Assembly: GCF_018334155.1 (NCBI RefSeq)
Contig: NZ_JAGXTP010000001.1
Coordinates: 2,607,821-2,671,820, forward strand
DNA length: 64,000 nt
Direction of reading: 5' to 3'
Origin: Devosia litorisediminis
GTDB taxonomy: Bacteria > Pseudomonadota > Alphaproteobacteria > Rhizobiales > Devosiaceae
Below, one piece after another: positions 1-8,691 of the stretch. Each line of letters opens with the position of its first letter. Within the stretch, counting starts at the first letter, position 1. Under the pieces are notes generated by a model. The model was not told where the DNA came from and did no database searches. It worked only from the letters and a program-made list of their open reading frames with translations. The position numbers were made by a program, and so were the translations under genes.

Positions 1-1
1 C

Positions 2-1084
2 GAACTAACCACCATTCCCGACAACCAGATGGTGACCAAGCTGGCCACCTCGGTGCAATCGGGCGATGTGCCGGACATGATCTCGTTTGATCTGATCTTC
101 ATGCCAGACTTCATGAAGGCGGGCTTTTTGACCGACCTGACCGAAACGCTGGGGGCCGATCCCAATCAGGACAAGGTGGCCCAGGCGTTCCGCGATCTGG
201 CCAGCTATGACGGCAAGCTCTATGGCACCGGCTTCACCCCCGACGTGTCCATCCTGCTCTATAATAAAGACCTGTTCGCCGCCGCTGGGCTGGACCCCGA
301 GCATCCGCCCGAAACACTGGCCGAACTGCAGGATTTTGCCACCAAGATCCACGCCAGCGATCCTGACAATGTCTATGGCTACTACTTCTCGGGCTCGTGC
401 GGCGGCTGCAACATCTTTACCCAGGCGCCCATGATGTGGGGCAGCGGCGCGCAGGTATTGCCGACCGGCCCGGATGCCCCCGTGATGGAAGGCCCCGGCG
501 TGGTTGAAGTACTCACCATGCTCAAGGATATGTGGGAGGCCGGGGTTATCCCCGAAAGCGCCGAGGGCGATACCGGCGCCAATTTCATGGCGACATTTGA
601 AACCGGCACCATCGGCATGCAAGGTTCTGGTGGCTTTGCCATCTCGGCACTCAAGGCCAACCATCCTGAGATGAATTTCGGCATTGCGCCTCTGCCCGGG
701 ATCGAGGCGGGACAGAATTCGTCCTTTGTGGGCGGCGACGTGATCGCCATCCCGGCCGGTGCGAAAAATCCCGAAATCGCCACAAGTTTCATCACCTGGC
801 AGTTGAGCGACGAGGCGCAGCTTGAAGGACTGGCGAAAAACCTGATCCTGCCATCGCGCAGCGATCTGGCCAACAATGCCTATTTTCAGGATGAGCCACG
901 TTACATCACCACGGCCAAGGCGGTCGGCATCGGGCAGACGCCCTACGCCTTCCACTTCAATGACATGGTCAATGCCGATCAGAGCCCCTGGCTGACCATG
1001 CTGCAGACCGCCGTGTTCGATGGTGACATTGAGGGCGCCATCGAGGATGCGCGCGCCACCATGCTCGAAATTGCCGCCGAGTAA
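2..1084 (+). CDS. Sugar ABC transporter substrate-binding protein (5' end missing)
   Basis: The reading frame is open from the first bases of the window, so the N-terminus with its signal peptide lies outside; about 360 residues remain. The sequence has the extracellular solute-binding protein family 1 look: Asp/Phe-rich lobes, a YNKDLF-type segment after the first lobe, and a late GGD-IAIPAGAKNPE stretch typical of carbohydrate binders. It is followed by two MalF/MalG-type permeases, a LacI regulator and a GH127 glycosidase, so the ligand is probably an arabinose-containing oligosaccharide; that is inference from context. No ATPase gene is present, so a shared MsmK/UgpC-type ATPase elsewhere is likely. 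Confidence 0.9.
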   Translation, partial: ELTTIPDNQMVTKLATSVQSGDVPDMISFDLIFMPDFMKAGFLTDLTETLGADPNQDKVAQAFRDLASYDGKLYGTGFTPDVSILLYNKDLFAAAGLDPEHPPETLAELQDFATKIHASDPDNVYGYYFSGSCGGCNIFTQAPMMWGSGAQVLPTGPDAPVMEGPGVVEVLTMLKDMWEAGVIPESAEGDTGANFMATFETGTIGMQGSGGFAISALKANHPEMNFGIAPLPGIEAGQNSSFVGGDVIAIPAGAKNPEIATSFITWQLSDEAQLEGLAKNLILPSRSDLANNAYFQDEPRYITTAKAVGIGQTPYAFHFNDMVNADQSPWLTMLQTAVFDGDIEGAIEDARATMLEIAAE

Positions 1085-1093
1085 TCGCGGCAC

Positions 1094-1122
1094 GGGCGGC
1101 GGCCCTCCCTTTGCCGCCGCCC
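1094..1122 (+). promoter_or_regulatory. Stable intercistronic hairpin between binding protein and permease
   Basis: A perfect 10-bp GC stem (1094-1103 with 1113-1122, 9-nt loop) sits 9 bases after the binding-protein stop codon. It lacks a T-run, so mRNA 3' end protection or partial attenuation is more likely than full termination. This would give the usual excess of binding protein over permeases. Confidence 0.6.
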
Positions 1123-1152
1123 AATCCTTATCATTCCTGCCGGGGCCAGACC

Positions 1153-2028
1153 GTGTCAGCCATTCCCAATCGCCATCTGGGCCTGCTCTATGTGGCCCCT
1201 GCCCTGATCTTCGTCACCGCTTTCGTGCTGGTGCCATTCGGGCAGCTGATCTACCTGTCACTGACCGACACCTCACTGCTGGGCGGGGGCGACTGGGTGG
1301 GGCTGGCCAATTATGAAAAAGCGCTGGGCGACAAGGCATTCTGGCGGGCGCTGGGCTTCACCGCGAAATATACCATTGTCATTACCCCCATCCTGATGGG
1401 TCTGGGCTTCGGGCTTGCCCTGCTGACATCGCAGAACACGCCATTGCGGCTGCTGACGCGGGCCACGGTGTTTCTGCCGGTGGTGATCGGGCTGGGCACA
1501 TCGAGCCTGCTCTGGTTCTGGCTGCTGGATCAGCAGGTGGGGCTGTTCAACAAGATACTGGTCGATCTGGGTCTGGTGGCCGATATGCCGGTCTGGTTCA
1601 CCAAGGCAGATTCCGCCCTGATCGGGGTGATCATTTCGGTCACCTGGAAGGTGGTTGGCTTCGGCATGATCCTTTTCGTGGCAGCGATCCAGTCGATTAA
1701 TGGCGAGGTGCTTGAAGCCGCCACCATTGATGGCGCCACCTATTGGCAGAAGGTCCGCCGTATCATCGTGCCGCTATCGATGCGAACCATTCTGCTGGTG
1801 ACGCTGATTTCGGTGATCGGCTCGATCCTGGCGTTCGACCAGTTCTACATCATGACCGGGGGCAATCCGCGCGGGCAGACCTTCACCTCGGTCTATCTGA
1901 TTTACCAGAGCAGCTTCATCAGCTTCAAACTGGGTTACGGGGCCGCACTGTCGATTATCCTGACCGCGATCATTCTGGTGTTCGCCGCCATCCAGGTCTT
2001 CATCACCAGCCGGAGTGACAGCCAATGA
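1153..2028 (+). CDS. Carbohydrate ABC transporter permease, MalF type
   Basis: An inner-membrane subunit of about 291 residues with six predicted membrane segments. The EAA loop (EAATIDGATYWQKVRRIIVPL) near residues 180-200 contacts the ATPase. A GTG at 1153 is preferred as start because the protein then begins just before the first membrane helix; a TTG at 1111 would add a Pro-rich tail with no matching signal. It lies 68 bases after the binding-protein gene and overlaps the next permease by 4 bases, so the two are probably translationally coupled. The substrate is inferred from the downstream GH127 gene. Confidence 0.9.
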   Translation: MSAIPNRHLGLLYVAPALIFVTAFVLVPFGQLIYLSLTDTSLLGGGDWVGLANYEKALGDKAFWRALGFTAKYTIVITPILMGLGFGLALLTSQNTPLRLLTRATVFLPVVIGLGTSSLLWFWLLDQQVGLFNKILVDLGLVADMPVWFTKADSALIGVIISVTWKVVGFGMILFVAAIQSINGEVLEAATIDGATYWQKVRRIIVPLSMRTILLVTLISVIGSILAFDQFYIMTGGNPRGQTFTSVYLIYQSSFISFKLGYGAALSIILTAIILVFAAIQVFITSRSDSQ

Positions 2029-2885
2029 GCGGGATCCTGCAATATGGCACGTCGCTGCTGCGCGGGCGCAGTCTGGTGGTGGCGGCAATCTGCGTGCTGG
2101 TGATCACGCTGATGCTGGGGCCGATCTTTCTCAGCCTGATGGCATCGATCAAGCCACCGGCCGAGGCGTCGGCTTCCCCGCCCAACTATCTGCCGCAAAA
2201 TCTGAGCCTGGAGAACTACCAGAAGGTGTTCGATTATCAGGCAGGGCTGATGACCTATGCCGGCAATTCGCTGCTGGTGGCCGGGATTGCCATCGTGCTG
2301 TGCCTGGCGCTGGCAGTGCCGGCTGGATACGGGCTGGCGCGCTTTCAACTGCCGGGCAAGGAGTTCCTGTTCGTGCTGATGCTGGCGCCGCTGATGATCC
2401 CCTATCAAGCCATCCTGATGCCGATCTATCTCAACTTTTCCAAGATCGGGCTGGCCAATTCGCATCTGGGGCTGGCCATCGTGCATGCAGTGCTGCAGTT
2501 GCCCTTCTCGATCTATCTGATGCGCAATGCCTTTGAGGCCATCCCGCGCGAGATCGAAGAGGCCGCCATGATGGACGGCGCGACCTCGTTCACCGTGCTG
2601 CGGCGCATCTTCCTGCCACTGGTTCTGCCCGGCATGGTGACCGTGACGCTATTCACCTTCATCAACTCCTGGAACGAGTTTCTGGCCGCGCTGATCTTCA
2701 TGAACAAGGAGAGCGCGTTCACCATGCCCATCATGCTGGTGTCGGTGCGCTCGGGACGGTTGGGCGCTGTGGATTGGGGCGCGCTGCAATCGGGAGTCAT
2801 CCTGTCGATTCTGCCCTGCATTCTGATCTATCTGTTGCTGCAGAAATACTATGTGTCCGGCTTCCTCAGTGGCGCGGTCAAATAG
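2025..2885 (+). CDS. Carbohydrate ABC transporter permease, MalG type
   Basis: The second permease, 286 residues, has an N-terminal membrane anchor, a periplasmic loop containing SASPPNYLPQNLSLENY, and an EAA motif (EEAAMMDGATSFTVLRRIFLPL) around residues 180-200. The C-terminal GAVK is typical of the MalG/CUT1 family. Its ATG overlaps the stop of the MalF-type gene (ATGA). It should form the importer's membrane heterodimer with that protein. The regulator gene starts 13 bases downstream, so both are in the same transcript. Confidence 0.92.
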   Translation: MSGILQYGTSLLRGRSLVVAAICVLVITLMLGPIFLSLMASIKPPAEASASPPNYLPQNLSLENYQKVFDYQAGLMTYAGNSLLVAGIAIVLCLALAVPAGYGLARFQLPGKEFLFVLMLAPLMIPYQAILMPIYLNFSKIGLANSHLGLAIVHAVLQLPFSIYLMRNAFEAIPREIEEAAMMDGATSFTVLRRIFLPLVLPGMVTVTLFTFINSWNEFLAALIFMNKESAFTMPIMLVSVRSGRLGAVDWGALQSGVILSILPCILIYLLLQKYYVSGFLSGAVK

Positions 2886-2898
2886 GAGACGGGGCAGC

Positions 2899-3981
2899 AT
2901 GACCGACAAGACCAACATCGAGACGGGCGCCGAGCGCTATCCGGAGCGCGCTACCATTCGCGACGTGGCGGCTCGCGCCGGTGTGTCGATTGGCACAGCG
3001 TCCAAGGCGCTCAACGACAATGGACGGCTCAAGCAGGAAACACGCGACAAGGTCATCGCGGCCGCCCAGGAACTGGGGTTCCGGCCCAATGCCATGGCGC
3101 AAAGCCTGCACCGGACCAAATCGATGACCGTTGGCATCCTGACCACTGACAGTGTGGGCCGCTTCACCTTCCCGATTTTCGAGGCGCTCGAAGAGCGGCT
3201 GGCCGAGCACGGCATAGCGGTCTTCATGTGCAATGCGACCGAAGATCCAGCGCGCGAAAAGCAGCATATCGACCAGCTGCTGGGCAAGCGGATTGACGGG
3301 CTGGTGGTGACGGCACGGCGCATGGACCGGCGCCCGGCCATTGCCGTGCCGGGCAAGACCATGCCGGTGATCTATGTGTTCTCGCAGACGGACGATCCTG
3401 ATGCGCTGTGCCTGGTACCCGATGACTATGGCGGGGCCGTATTGGGGGTGGAGCACCTGATTGCCGGCGGGCGCAAGCGCATTGCCCATATCACCGGGCC
3501 TGAGCGTTTTGAGGCCGTGACGCTGCGTCAAAATGGGTTTGCTGACGCCCTGAGCAAAGCAGGATTGCCACAGATTGGGGGCTTTTACCGCAATGGCCAA
3601 TGGTCCGAGCAGTCGGGACGCGAAGCGGTGGCCGAACTGTTCGACGGCGAGCAAACCCATCCAGACGCGCTGTTCTGCGGCAATGACCAGATCGCCCGCG
3701 GCGCCACCGATGCGCTGCGCGAGCGCGGCCTGCGGGTGCCGCAGGATGTGGCGGTGGTCGGTTTCGACAATTGGGACGTGATGGCATTGGCAGCGCGACC
3801 GCCACTGACCAGCGTCGACATGAATTTGCGCGCGCTGGGGCGCGCGGCTGGCGAGCGACTGATCGCCATGATCGCCGGGGAGCGCCTCAAGGGCGTCGAA
3901 CGGCTGCCCTGTTCACTGGTGGTTCGCCAATCGTCGGACCCCGGCAATTCCAAAAAGACGACCGAGGAGAATCAATCATGA
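2899..3981 (+). CDS. LacI family transcriptional regulator
   Basis: A 360-residue repressor or activator. An N-terminal helix-turn-helix (TIRDVAARAGVSIGTASKAL, about residues 17-36) and hinge precede a periplasmic-binding-protein-like effector domain containing the late motif VGFDNWDVMALAARPPLTSV. The ATG at 2899 follows AGGAG at the proper distance; an upstream in-frame start at 2851 would lie inside the permease gene. It sits inside the operon it probably controls, between transporter and glycosidase genes, so it would be autoregulated. The operator is likely upstream of the window's left edge. Confidence 0.92.
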   Translation: MTDKTNIETGAERYPERATIRDVAARAGVSIGTASKALNDNGRLKQETRDKVIAAAQELGFRPNAMAQSLHRTKSMTVGILTTDSVGRFTFPIFEALEERLAEHGIAVFMCNATEDPAREKQHIDQLLGKRIDGLVVTARRMDRRPAIAVPGKTMPVIYVFSQTDDPDALCLVPDDYGGAVLGVEHLIAGGRKRIAHITGPERFEAVTLRQNGFADALSKAGLPQIGGFYRNGQWSEQSGREAVAELFDGEQTHPDALFCGNDQIARGATDALRERGLRVPQDVAVVGFDNWDVMALAARPPLTSVDMNLRALGRAAGERLIAMIAGERLKGVERLPCSLVVRQSSDPGNSKKTTEENQS

Positions 3982-5888
3982 GCCGCTATGCCCCCGTCAA
4001 CTTTCCCGACGTCAAACTGGAGGGCCAGTTCTGGCATGAGCGGCTCGAAACCGTTCTGACGCGGACCATCCCCAGCCAGCACAAAAAGCTGAGCGAATAT
4101 ACGATCCTGGATTCGCTTAAGCTCAAACAGCCACCGCCACCCTTGCGCTTTCCGCGCCACGCCAACGGGTTCACCGTTCAGGTGTTCTGGGACAGCGATA
4201 TCGGCAAGTGGATTGAAGCGGCCAGCTATGCGCTGGCACATCGCCGGGATGAAGATATCGAAGCCAAGATCGAGGCTATTGTCGATGATTTTGAGACGGC
4301 GCAGGCGCCCGATGGCTACCTCAATTGCTGGTATCTTGGCCATGAGCCAGACAAGCGCTGGACCAATCTGCGTGACAATCACGAGATGTATAATGCTGGC
4401 CATTTGCTCGAAGGCGCGATTGCCTATTTCCAGGTAACCGGCCGCCGGCGCTGGCTCGACATCATGGAGCGCTATCTCGAGCACATCTATTCGGTTTTCG
4501 GTACTGGCCCGGGGCAGAAGCGCGGCTATGACGGGCATGAGGAGCTCGAGCTGGCGCTGATGAAGCTGTACTATCTGACGCGCGACAAGAAGCATCTCGA
4601 TTTCGCCACCTATCTGATCAACGAGCGCGGCCAGCAACCACCGCATTTTTTCGACGTCGAACGCGAAGCGCGGGGCGATGCAGAAAAGCAGCAGCGCTAT
4701 GTGCAGGGCAATTACGAATACAGCCAGAGCCACAAGCCGGTGCGCGAGCAGGACAAGGTTGTCGGCCACGCGGTGCGCGCGATGTATCTCTATACAGCCA
4801 TGGCGGACCTTGCGGCCGAGATCGGTGACGCCGATCTCAAGCGTGCCTGCGAGGTGCTGTGGGACGATGTGATGGAGACCAAGATGTATGTGACGGCGGG
4901 CCTGGGCCCCTCGGCACAGAACGAGGGCTTCACCCATGATTTCGATCTGCCCAATCAGACGGCCTATGCCGAGACCTGTGCGTCGGTAGCCCTGATTTTC
5001 TGGGCCCAGCGCATGCTGCATCTGGACCTCGATGGCAAATATGCCGACATCCTTGAACTGGCAATGTTCAATGGCGCGCTGAGCGGGCTGAGCCGGGATG
5101 GGGAGCAGTATTTCTATGCCAATCCTCTTGAGAGTGACGGCACGCCGACCCGTTGGGACTGGCACACCTGCCCGTGCTGCACGATGAATGTCAGCCGGCT
5201 GGTGGCCTCGGTGGGCGGATACTTCCTCTCTACCGCGCAGGATGGCGTGGCGTTCCACCTTTATGGCGGGATCGATACCGAGGTCGAGATTGCCGGCACC
5301 ATGGTCGCGCTGCGTGAGATCTCGACCTATCCCTGGAGCGGGGATATCCGGATTGAAGTTGATCCCAAGGTGCCAACGACGTTCGACCTGAAGCTGCGCA
5401 TTCCAGGCTGGTGCGAAGGCGCCAAGGTGTCCGTCAATGGCAATGCCGTGGACGTCTCGGCGGCAGTCGATGGCTATCTGACCATCAACCGTGACTGGTT
5501 CGAGGGCGATGTAGTGACCATGGAGTTGCCCATGCCGCCGGTCCGGCTTTATGCCCATCCCGGCGTGATCATGGATGCGGGCCGGATTGCACTCAAGCGC
5601 GGTCCGTTGGTCTATTGCGTCGAGGAAGCCGACAATCCAGGCGGGCGCGTGCAGCGGCTCAAGCTGCCCCGGGATGCCCAGCTCAAGACAGAGAAGCGTG
5701 CCGATCTGTTTGATGGCGTTGTGACCCTGAAGGCCGATGCCCTGGCAATCAAGGAAGGTGACTGGCAGGCGTTATATCGCACCGACCCACCGCAGGATGA
5801 AAAGGCGACGCTGACCGCGCTGCCCTACTACCTGTGGGCCAATCGCGGACAGGGATCGATGGTGGTCTGGGTGCCTGAAGTGCAATAG
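3978..5888 (+). CDS. GH127 beta-L-arabinofuranosidase
   Basis: A 636-residue cytoplasmic glycoside hydrolase (DUF1680/GH127). The catalytic signature is visible: Glu332 and Cys334 in YAETCAS, then Cys400 and Cys401 in HTCPCCTMN. In the family these form a zinc site in which one Cys is the nucleophile. An (alpha/alpha)6 barrel occupies roughly residues 1-430 and beta-sandwich domains follow. There is no signal peptide, so imported oligosaccharide is cleaved inside the cell. The ATG overlaps the LacI stop codon (ATGA). Members of GH127 release beta-1,2-linked L-arabinofuranose; the exact substrate here is inferred. Confidence 0.92.
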   Translation: MSRYAPVNFPDVKLEGQFWHERLETVLTRTIPSQHKKLSEYTILDSLKLKQPPPPLRFPRHANGFTVQVFWDSDIGKWIEAASYALAHRRDEDIEAKIEAIVDDFETAQAPDGYLNCWYLGHEPDKRWTNLRDNHEMYNAGHLLEGAIAYFQVTGRRRWLDIMERYLEHIYSVFGTGPGQKRGYDGHEELELALMKLYYLTRDKKHLDFATYLINERGQQPPHFFDVEREARGDAEKQQRYVQGNYEYSQSHKPVREQDKVVGHAVRAMYLYTAMADLAAEIGDADLKRACEVLWDDVMETKMYVTAGLGPSAQNEGFTHDFDLPNQTAYAETCASVALIFWAQRMLHLDLDGKYADILELAMFNGALSGLSRDGEQYFYANPLESDGTPTRWDWHTCPCCTMNVSRLVASVGGYFLSTAQDGVAFHLYGGIDTEVEIAGTMVALREISTYPWSGDIRIEVDPKVPTTFDLKLRIPGWCEGAKVSVNGNAVDVSAAVDGYLTINRDWFEGDVVTMELPMPPVRLYAHPGVIMDAGRIALKRGPLVYCVEEADNPGGRVQRLKLPRDAQLKTEKRADLFDGVVTLKADALAIKEGDWQALYRTDPPQDEKATLTALPYYLWANRGQGSMVVWVPEVQ

Positions 5889-5898
5889 GCGAACAAAA

Positions 5899-5924
5899 CC
5901 GGCGCTCCCGCAAGGGAGCGCCGG
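5899..5924 (+). terminator. Terminator hairpin after the arabinoside operon
   Basis: A perfect 11-bp stem (5899-5909 with 5914-5924) with a 4-base GCAA loop follows the GH127 stop codon by 10 bases. No U-tract follows, so it may act in both directions: it also lies downstream of the converging PRC-barrel gene. Confidence 0.7.
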
Positions 5925-5962
5925 CGTGCAATGATCAGGTGATCAAAAGCGCTTGGCGCGGG

Positions 5963-6349
5963 TTAGATCCAGTATGGAGCCACACCGTAATAGTCATAGA
6001 CGCGACGGCCGTTATCGGCAGTCCAGAAGTTCTCGTCGCCGTCATATTTTGGCGCGCCCTCCAGCTGCTGCTTGGTCACATCGACCTGATAGCCGCCGAG
6101 GTCCTCCACATAGTCCAGTTTGGACCATGGCAGCGGGTAATGGTCGTGGCCGATACCGAAGAAGCCGCCAAAGCTGAGCACAGCGTAGGATACCTTGCCG
6201 CCGCGCTTCTCGACGAGAATGCGCTCGATTGAGCCGATGTGCTCGCCGCTTGGATCGTAGACCTTGGTGCCCTCAACCTTGTCGGATGCGATGAGATCGT
6301 GGGTTTCCTTGACGTCTGCATTTTGGTCGCGAATGTCATCGTAAGCCAT
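5963..6349 (-). CDS. PRC-barrel domain protein, stress regulated
   Basis: A 128-residue soluble protein. The central stretch GTKVYDPSGEHIGSIERILVEKRGGKVSYAVLSFGGF matches the PRC-barrel fold, a small beta-barrel found in photosynthetic reaction-centre H subunits, RimM and many stress-induced proteins of rhizobia. The molecular role is unknown. The promoter 34 bases upstream matches the EcfG consensus, placing it in the general stress response. The neighbour on the other strand has its own EcfG promoter, so the two units are probably co-induced. Confidence 0.88.
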   Translation of the reverse strand: MAYDDIRDQNADVKETHDLIASDKVEGTKVYDPSGEHIGSIERILVEKRGGKVSYAVLSFGGFFGIGHDHYPLPWSKLDYVEDLGGYQVDVTKQQLEGAPKYDGDENFWTADNGRRVYDYYGVAPYWI

Positions 6350-6383
6350 TTTACGAACTCCTCTTGGTTGCGTGTGACCGGCT

Positions 6384-6409
6384 AACGTGACGGTGCGCCG
6401 CGAAGTTCC
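6384..6409 (-). promoter_or_regulatory. EcfG-type promoter for the PRC-barrel gene
   Basis: On the minus strand the sequence is GGAAC, 17 bases, CGTT, matching the alphaproteobacterial general-stress sigma factor consensus. The -10 element ends 34 bases before the PRC-barrel start codon. Confidence 0.75.
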
Positions 6410-6489
6410 ACGATCGAAAAATGTGATCGGGGCGGTGCTTTAGGTGTGGAACCAAAGGCCGCTGTAATGCGCGACCCAAGCCCGCCAGC

Positions 6490-6514
6490 GGAACCGCGAC
6501 ACGCCTATGGCGTT
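6490..6514 (+). promoter_or_regulatory. EcfG-type promoter for the 6545-7101 operon
   Basis: GGAAC at 6490-6494, a 16-base spacer and CGTT at 6511-6514 match the EcfG consensus. The first start codon lies 30 bases downstream. Two such promoters face away from each other within 130 bases. Confidence 0.78.
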
Positions 6515-6544
6515 TACTGATCATCGAACACGAAGGGGATCACC

Positions 6545-6802
6545 ATGGTTTTTGATAGCCTGCGCGAGCGTATGGGAGGGCACGACAATCTCTCGCCCAT
6601 GCAAATCGCCCACAACACGCTCTTCACCGCCAAAGAGAAAATCGACCTGCTGCACCAGCTCAAGGCCGAAGTCACCAGTGCCAATGCCAATGGCAACGAT
6701 GTCGGCTTCAGCGCGGACGAGATCGACGCTGCCATCGCCGAAGTGCGGCAGGGCGCCGAGAATGACGTTGGTGCCGACACCGTCCTGAAAGGGGATTTCT
6801 GA
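6545..6802 (+). CDS. Small hypothetical protein, stress operon gene 1
   Basis: An 85-residue, acidic, mostly helical protein with no membrane segment and no family I recognise. A start at 6545 fits the aggggat sequence upstream. Several Asn/Asp/Glu-rich stretches (SANANGNDVGFSADEID) suggest a soluble helical protein. The gene is the first of a two-gene operon behind an EcfG-type promoter, and its stop codon overlaps the next start. A stress-related role is inferred from the promoter alone. Confidence 0.75.
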   Translation: MVFDSLRERMGGHDNLSPMQIAHNTLFTAKEKIDLLHQLKAEVTSANANGNDVGFSADEIDAAIAEVRQGAENDVGADTVLKGDF

Positions 6803-7101
6803 TGGCTACTGCTCCAAAACAACCGGCGGCCAATGCCGCCCGCGTCGATGCCTTGATCGACGAGAATGGCGCGCGTCTTGACGTACCCGACAACTCACCA
6901 CTCAAGGTGGCGCGCGAACACGAAGCGACCGTGGGATCGACCGGCCCAACCAATTGGTGGCTCTACGGTCTGATCGGTCTGGCGATCGTCATCGCGCTGC
7001 TGTTCTTGATGCAGATCCTGACAGGGGCGCCCGGCACAGATGTGCACTCGGGGACGCCTGTCTCGGCACCTGTTGTCGAACCAGCCATCCCGACACAATA
7101 A
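6802..7101 (+). CDS. Small single-pass membrane protein, stress operon gene 2
   Basis: A 99-residue protein with a hydrophilic N-terminus of about 50 residues, one membrane helix (WLYGLIGLAIVIALLFLMQIL, about residues 53-73) and a short Pro/Val-rich tail. Its ATG shares a base with the preceding stop codon, so translation is coupled. I know no function. It is transcribed from the same EcfG-type promoter as the upstream gene and ends at a strong hairpin. Confidence 0.75.
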   Translation: MATAPKQPAANAARVDALIDENGARLDVPDNSPLKVAREHEATVGSTGPTNWWLYGLIGLAIVIALLFLMQILTGAPGTDVHSGTPVSAPVVEPAIPTQ

Positions 7102-7129
7102 AAAAGCGCGGCTCAATGGCCGCGCTTTT
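7102..7129. terminator. Bidirectional terminator
   Basis: AAAAGCGCGGC (7102-7112), a 6-base loop and GCCGCGCTTTT (7119-7129) form an 11-bp stem with A/T ends. It can end the stress operon on the plus strand and the OmpA-like lipoprotein gene converging from the right. Confidence 0.85.
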
Positions 7130-7150
7130 CCGTATCGATGATCTAACTGA

Positions 7151-7819
7151 TCAGCCCTTATTGATAGGCGCGATCTGGATTTCCACGCGACGGTTCTGGG
7201 CACGGCCCTGCTCGGTTGCGTTGGAAGCGATCGGGCTCGTTTCGCCCTTGCCTTCAATATAGAAGCGGCGCTGATCGATACCCTGATTGGCCAGAATTGT
7301 CGCGACGGAAACGGCACGACGCTGGCTCAGGCTGAGATTGTAGGCGTCGTCGCCCTGACTATCGGTGTGGCCGTAGACGTCGATGATCGACTTGTCGAAC
7401 TTCTTGAGCACCAGGGCAACCGACACCAGGGTCGAGTTGAACTGCGGCTGAACATTGGACTGGTCGGTGGCGAAGGTGATGTTGGATGGCATGTTCAGAA
7501 TGATGTTCTGACCAACACGGGTCACCGAAACGCCGGTGCCCTGCAGCTGTGCGCGCAGCTCGGCTTCCTGCTGATCCATATAGGCGCCAATGCCGGCGCC
7601 GGTCAGACCGCCAACACCTGCACCGATCAGGGCACCAACGCGAGGATCGCCGCCAACGGCTGCGCCAACAAGCGCACCAGCAAGAGCGCCGCCGCCCGTG
7701 CCGATCAGCGCGCCGCCAGTGGTGTTGGAAAGCTGGGACTGGCCCGTGTACGGATTGGTGGTGGTGCAGGCGGTCAGCGCCAGCGTCGCGGCAAGCGCAA
7801 CAAAAATCTTCGACTTCAT
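7151..7819 (-). CDS. OmpA family outer-membrane lipoprotein (YiaD-like)
   Basis: A 222-residue lipoprotein. A signal peptide ends in the lipobox LTAC (Cys18). A glycine-zipper region follows (GGALIGTGGGALAGALVGAAVGG), then a C-terminal OmpA domain with the peptidoglycan-binding signature VYGHTDSQGDDAYNLSLSQRRA. It should sit in the outer membrane and bind diaminopimelate in peptidoglycan, stabilising the envelope. It is a single gene ending at a bidirectional terminator. Similar proteins are called YiaD or omp16-like; this is not Pal, because the glycine zipper is present and no tol genes are nearby. Confidence 0.93.
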   Translation of the reverse strand: MKSKIFVALAATLALTACTTTNPYTGQSQLSNTTGGALIGTGGGALAGALVGAAVGGDPRVGALIGAGVGGLTGAGIGAYMDQQEAELRAQLQGTGVSVTRVGQNIILNMPSNITFATDQSNVQPQFNSTLVSVALVLKKFDKSIIDVYGHTDSQGDDAYNLSLSQRRAVSVATILANQGIDQRRFYIEGKGETSPIASNATEQGRAQNRRVEIQIAPINKG

Positions 7820-7920
7820 AGAATATCCCCCTGAAGGATTCGGTTTGGTGGCCTGTAGGTGCCCCCTGAATACGGCAGGATGGTGATGAACGAAAGAGCC
7901 TGAACAGTTGATGAACGGGA

Positions 7921-8691
7921 TCAGCTGTTGGCCCAGCCGCCATCGACAAGAAATTGCTGGGCTGAAATCATGGCGCTGTCGTCGGCTGCAAGGAACAAAG
8001 CCATGCGCGCAACGTCATCGGGATAGATGTGACCCGCCAGCGCCTGCGCGTCCGAAATGCCCTTGAGCGCGGCTTCATCAAGCCAGTGCTCAAGCTGTCG
8101 TTCGGTGACGATGGCGCCGGGAACCAGCGAGTTGACACGGATGCCGGACTTGCCCAGCTCGCCCGCCATGGCCCGGGTCAGACCGTGGGTGGCAGCCTTG
8201 GCGGTTTCATAAACCGGCAGCTCAGGCGTCATGACCATCCAGCTGATCGAGCCGGTATTGATGATGGAGCCCTTGCCAGCCTTGATCATGCCCGGCGCCA
8301 CGGCCTGAATGGCAAAGAAAGCGTGCTTGAGATTGACCGCCATGCGGTCATCCCAATAGGCGGGCGTCACTTCTGCCCAGTCATGGCGCTGATCGTGGCC
8401 AGCGTTGTTGACCAAAACCAGGGCATCGCCATGGGCTGCGGCAAAATCGGCGATCGCAGCCTGATAGGCCCCAGTATCGGTAATATCGCAGTCTGCGAAC
8501 TTGACCGTTTGTCCACTATTGGTGAGTTCAGCGGCCAGAGCCTGGCCCGCCTCGCGCGCAATATCGACAAAGCCGACCCTGGCGCCCTGAGCCGCAAAAT
8601 TGCGGACGAGCGCTGCGCCGATTCCCGACGCGCCGCCTGAAATGACAACCGGCATGCCTGTCAGGCTGGGGTAGTTGGCAAATTCGGTCAT
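7921..8691 (-). CDS. SDR oxidoreductase, D-xylose 1-dehydrogenase-like
   Basis: A 256-residue short-chain dehydrogenase. It shows the cofactor motif GGASGIGA (residues 19-26), NNAG, and the catalytic pair Tyr161/Lys165 in YETAK. The pattern YPSLTG at the start, NNAGHDQRH, PAYWDDR and GSISW closely follows my memory of the Caulobacter NAD-dependent xylose dehydrogenase XylB. Oxidation of a pentose to its lactone is therefore the likely reaction. The arabinofuranosidase operon 2 kb away supports a pentose role. The exact substrate (xylose or arabinose) cannot be told from sequence alone. Confidence 0.82.
   Translation of the reverse strand: MTEFANYPSLTGMPVVISGGASGIGAALVRNFAAQGARVGFVDIAREAGQALAAELTNSGQTVKFADCDITDTGAYQAAIADFAAAHGDALVLVNNAGHDQRHDWAEVTPAYWDDRMAVNLKHAFFAIQAVAPGMIKAGKGSIINTGSISWMVMTPELPVYETAKAATHGLTRAMAGELGKSGIRVNSLVPGAIVTERQLEHWLDEAALKGISDAQALAGHIYPDDVARMALFLAADDSAMISAQQFLVDGGWANS

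Noticed and set aside
3972..5558. Long open frame of 528 codons on the minus strand opposite the GH127 gene
   Set aside because: It is a shadow of a GC-rich coding region: its composition is rich in His, Arg, Gln and Gly, it shows no domain, and the plus strand carries a complete catalytic signature.
6445..6465. A further GGAAC in the 6.4 kb divergent gap
   Set aside because: No CGTT at 16 or 17 bases downstream, so it does not qualify as an EcfG promoter.
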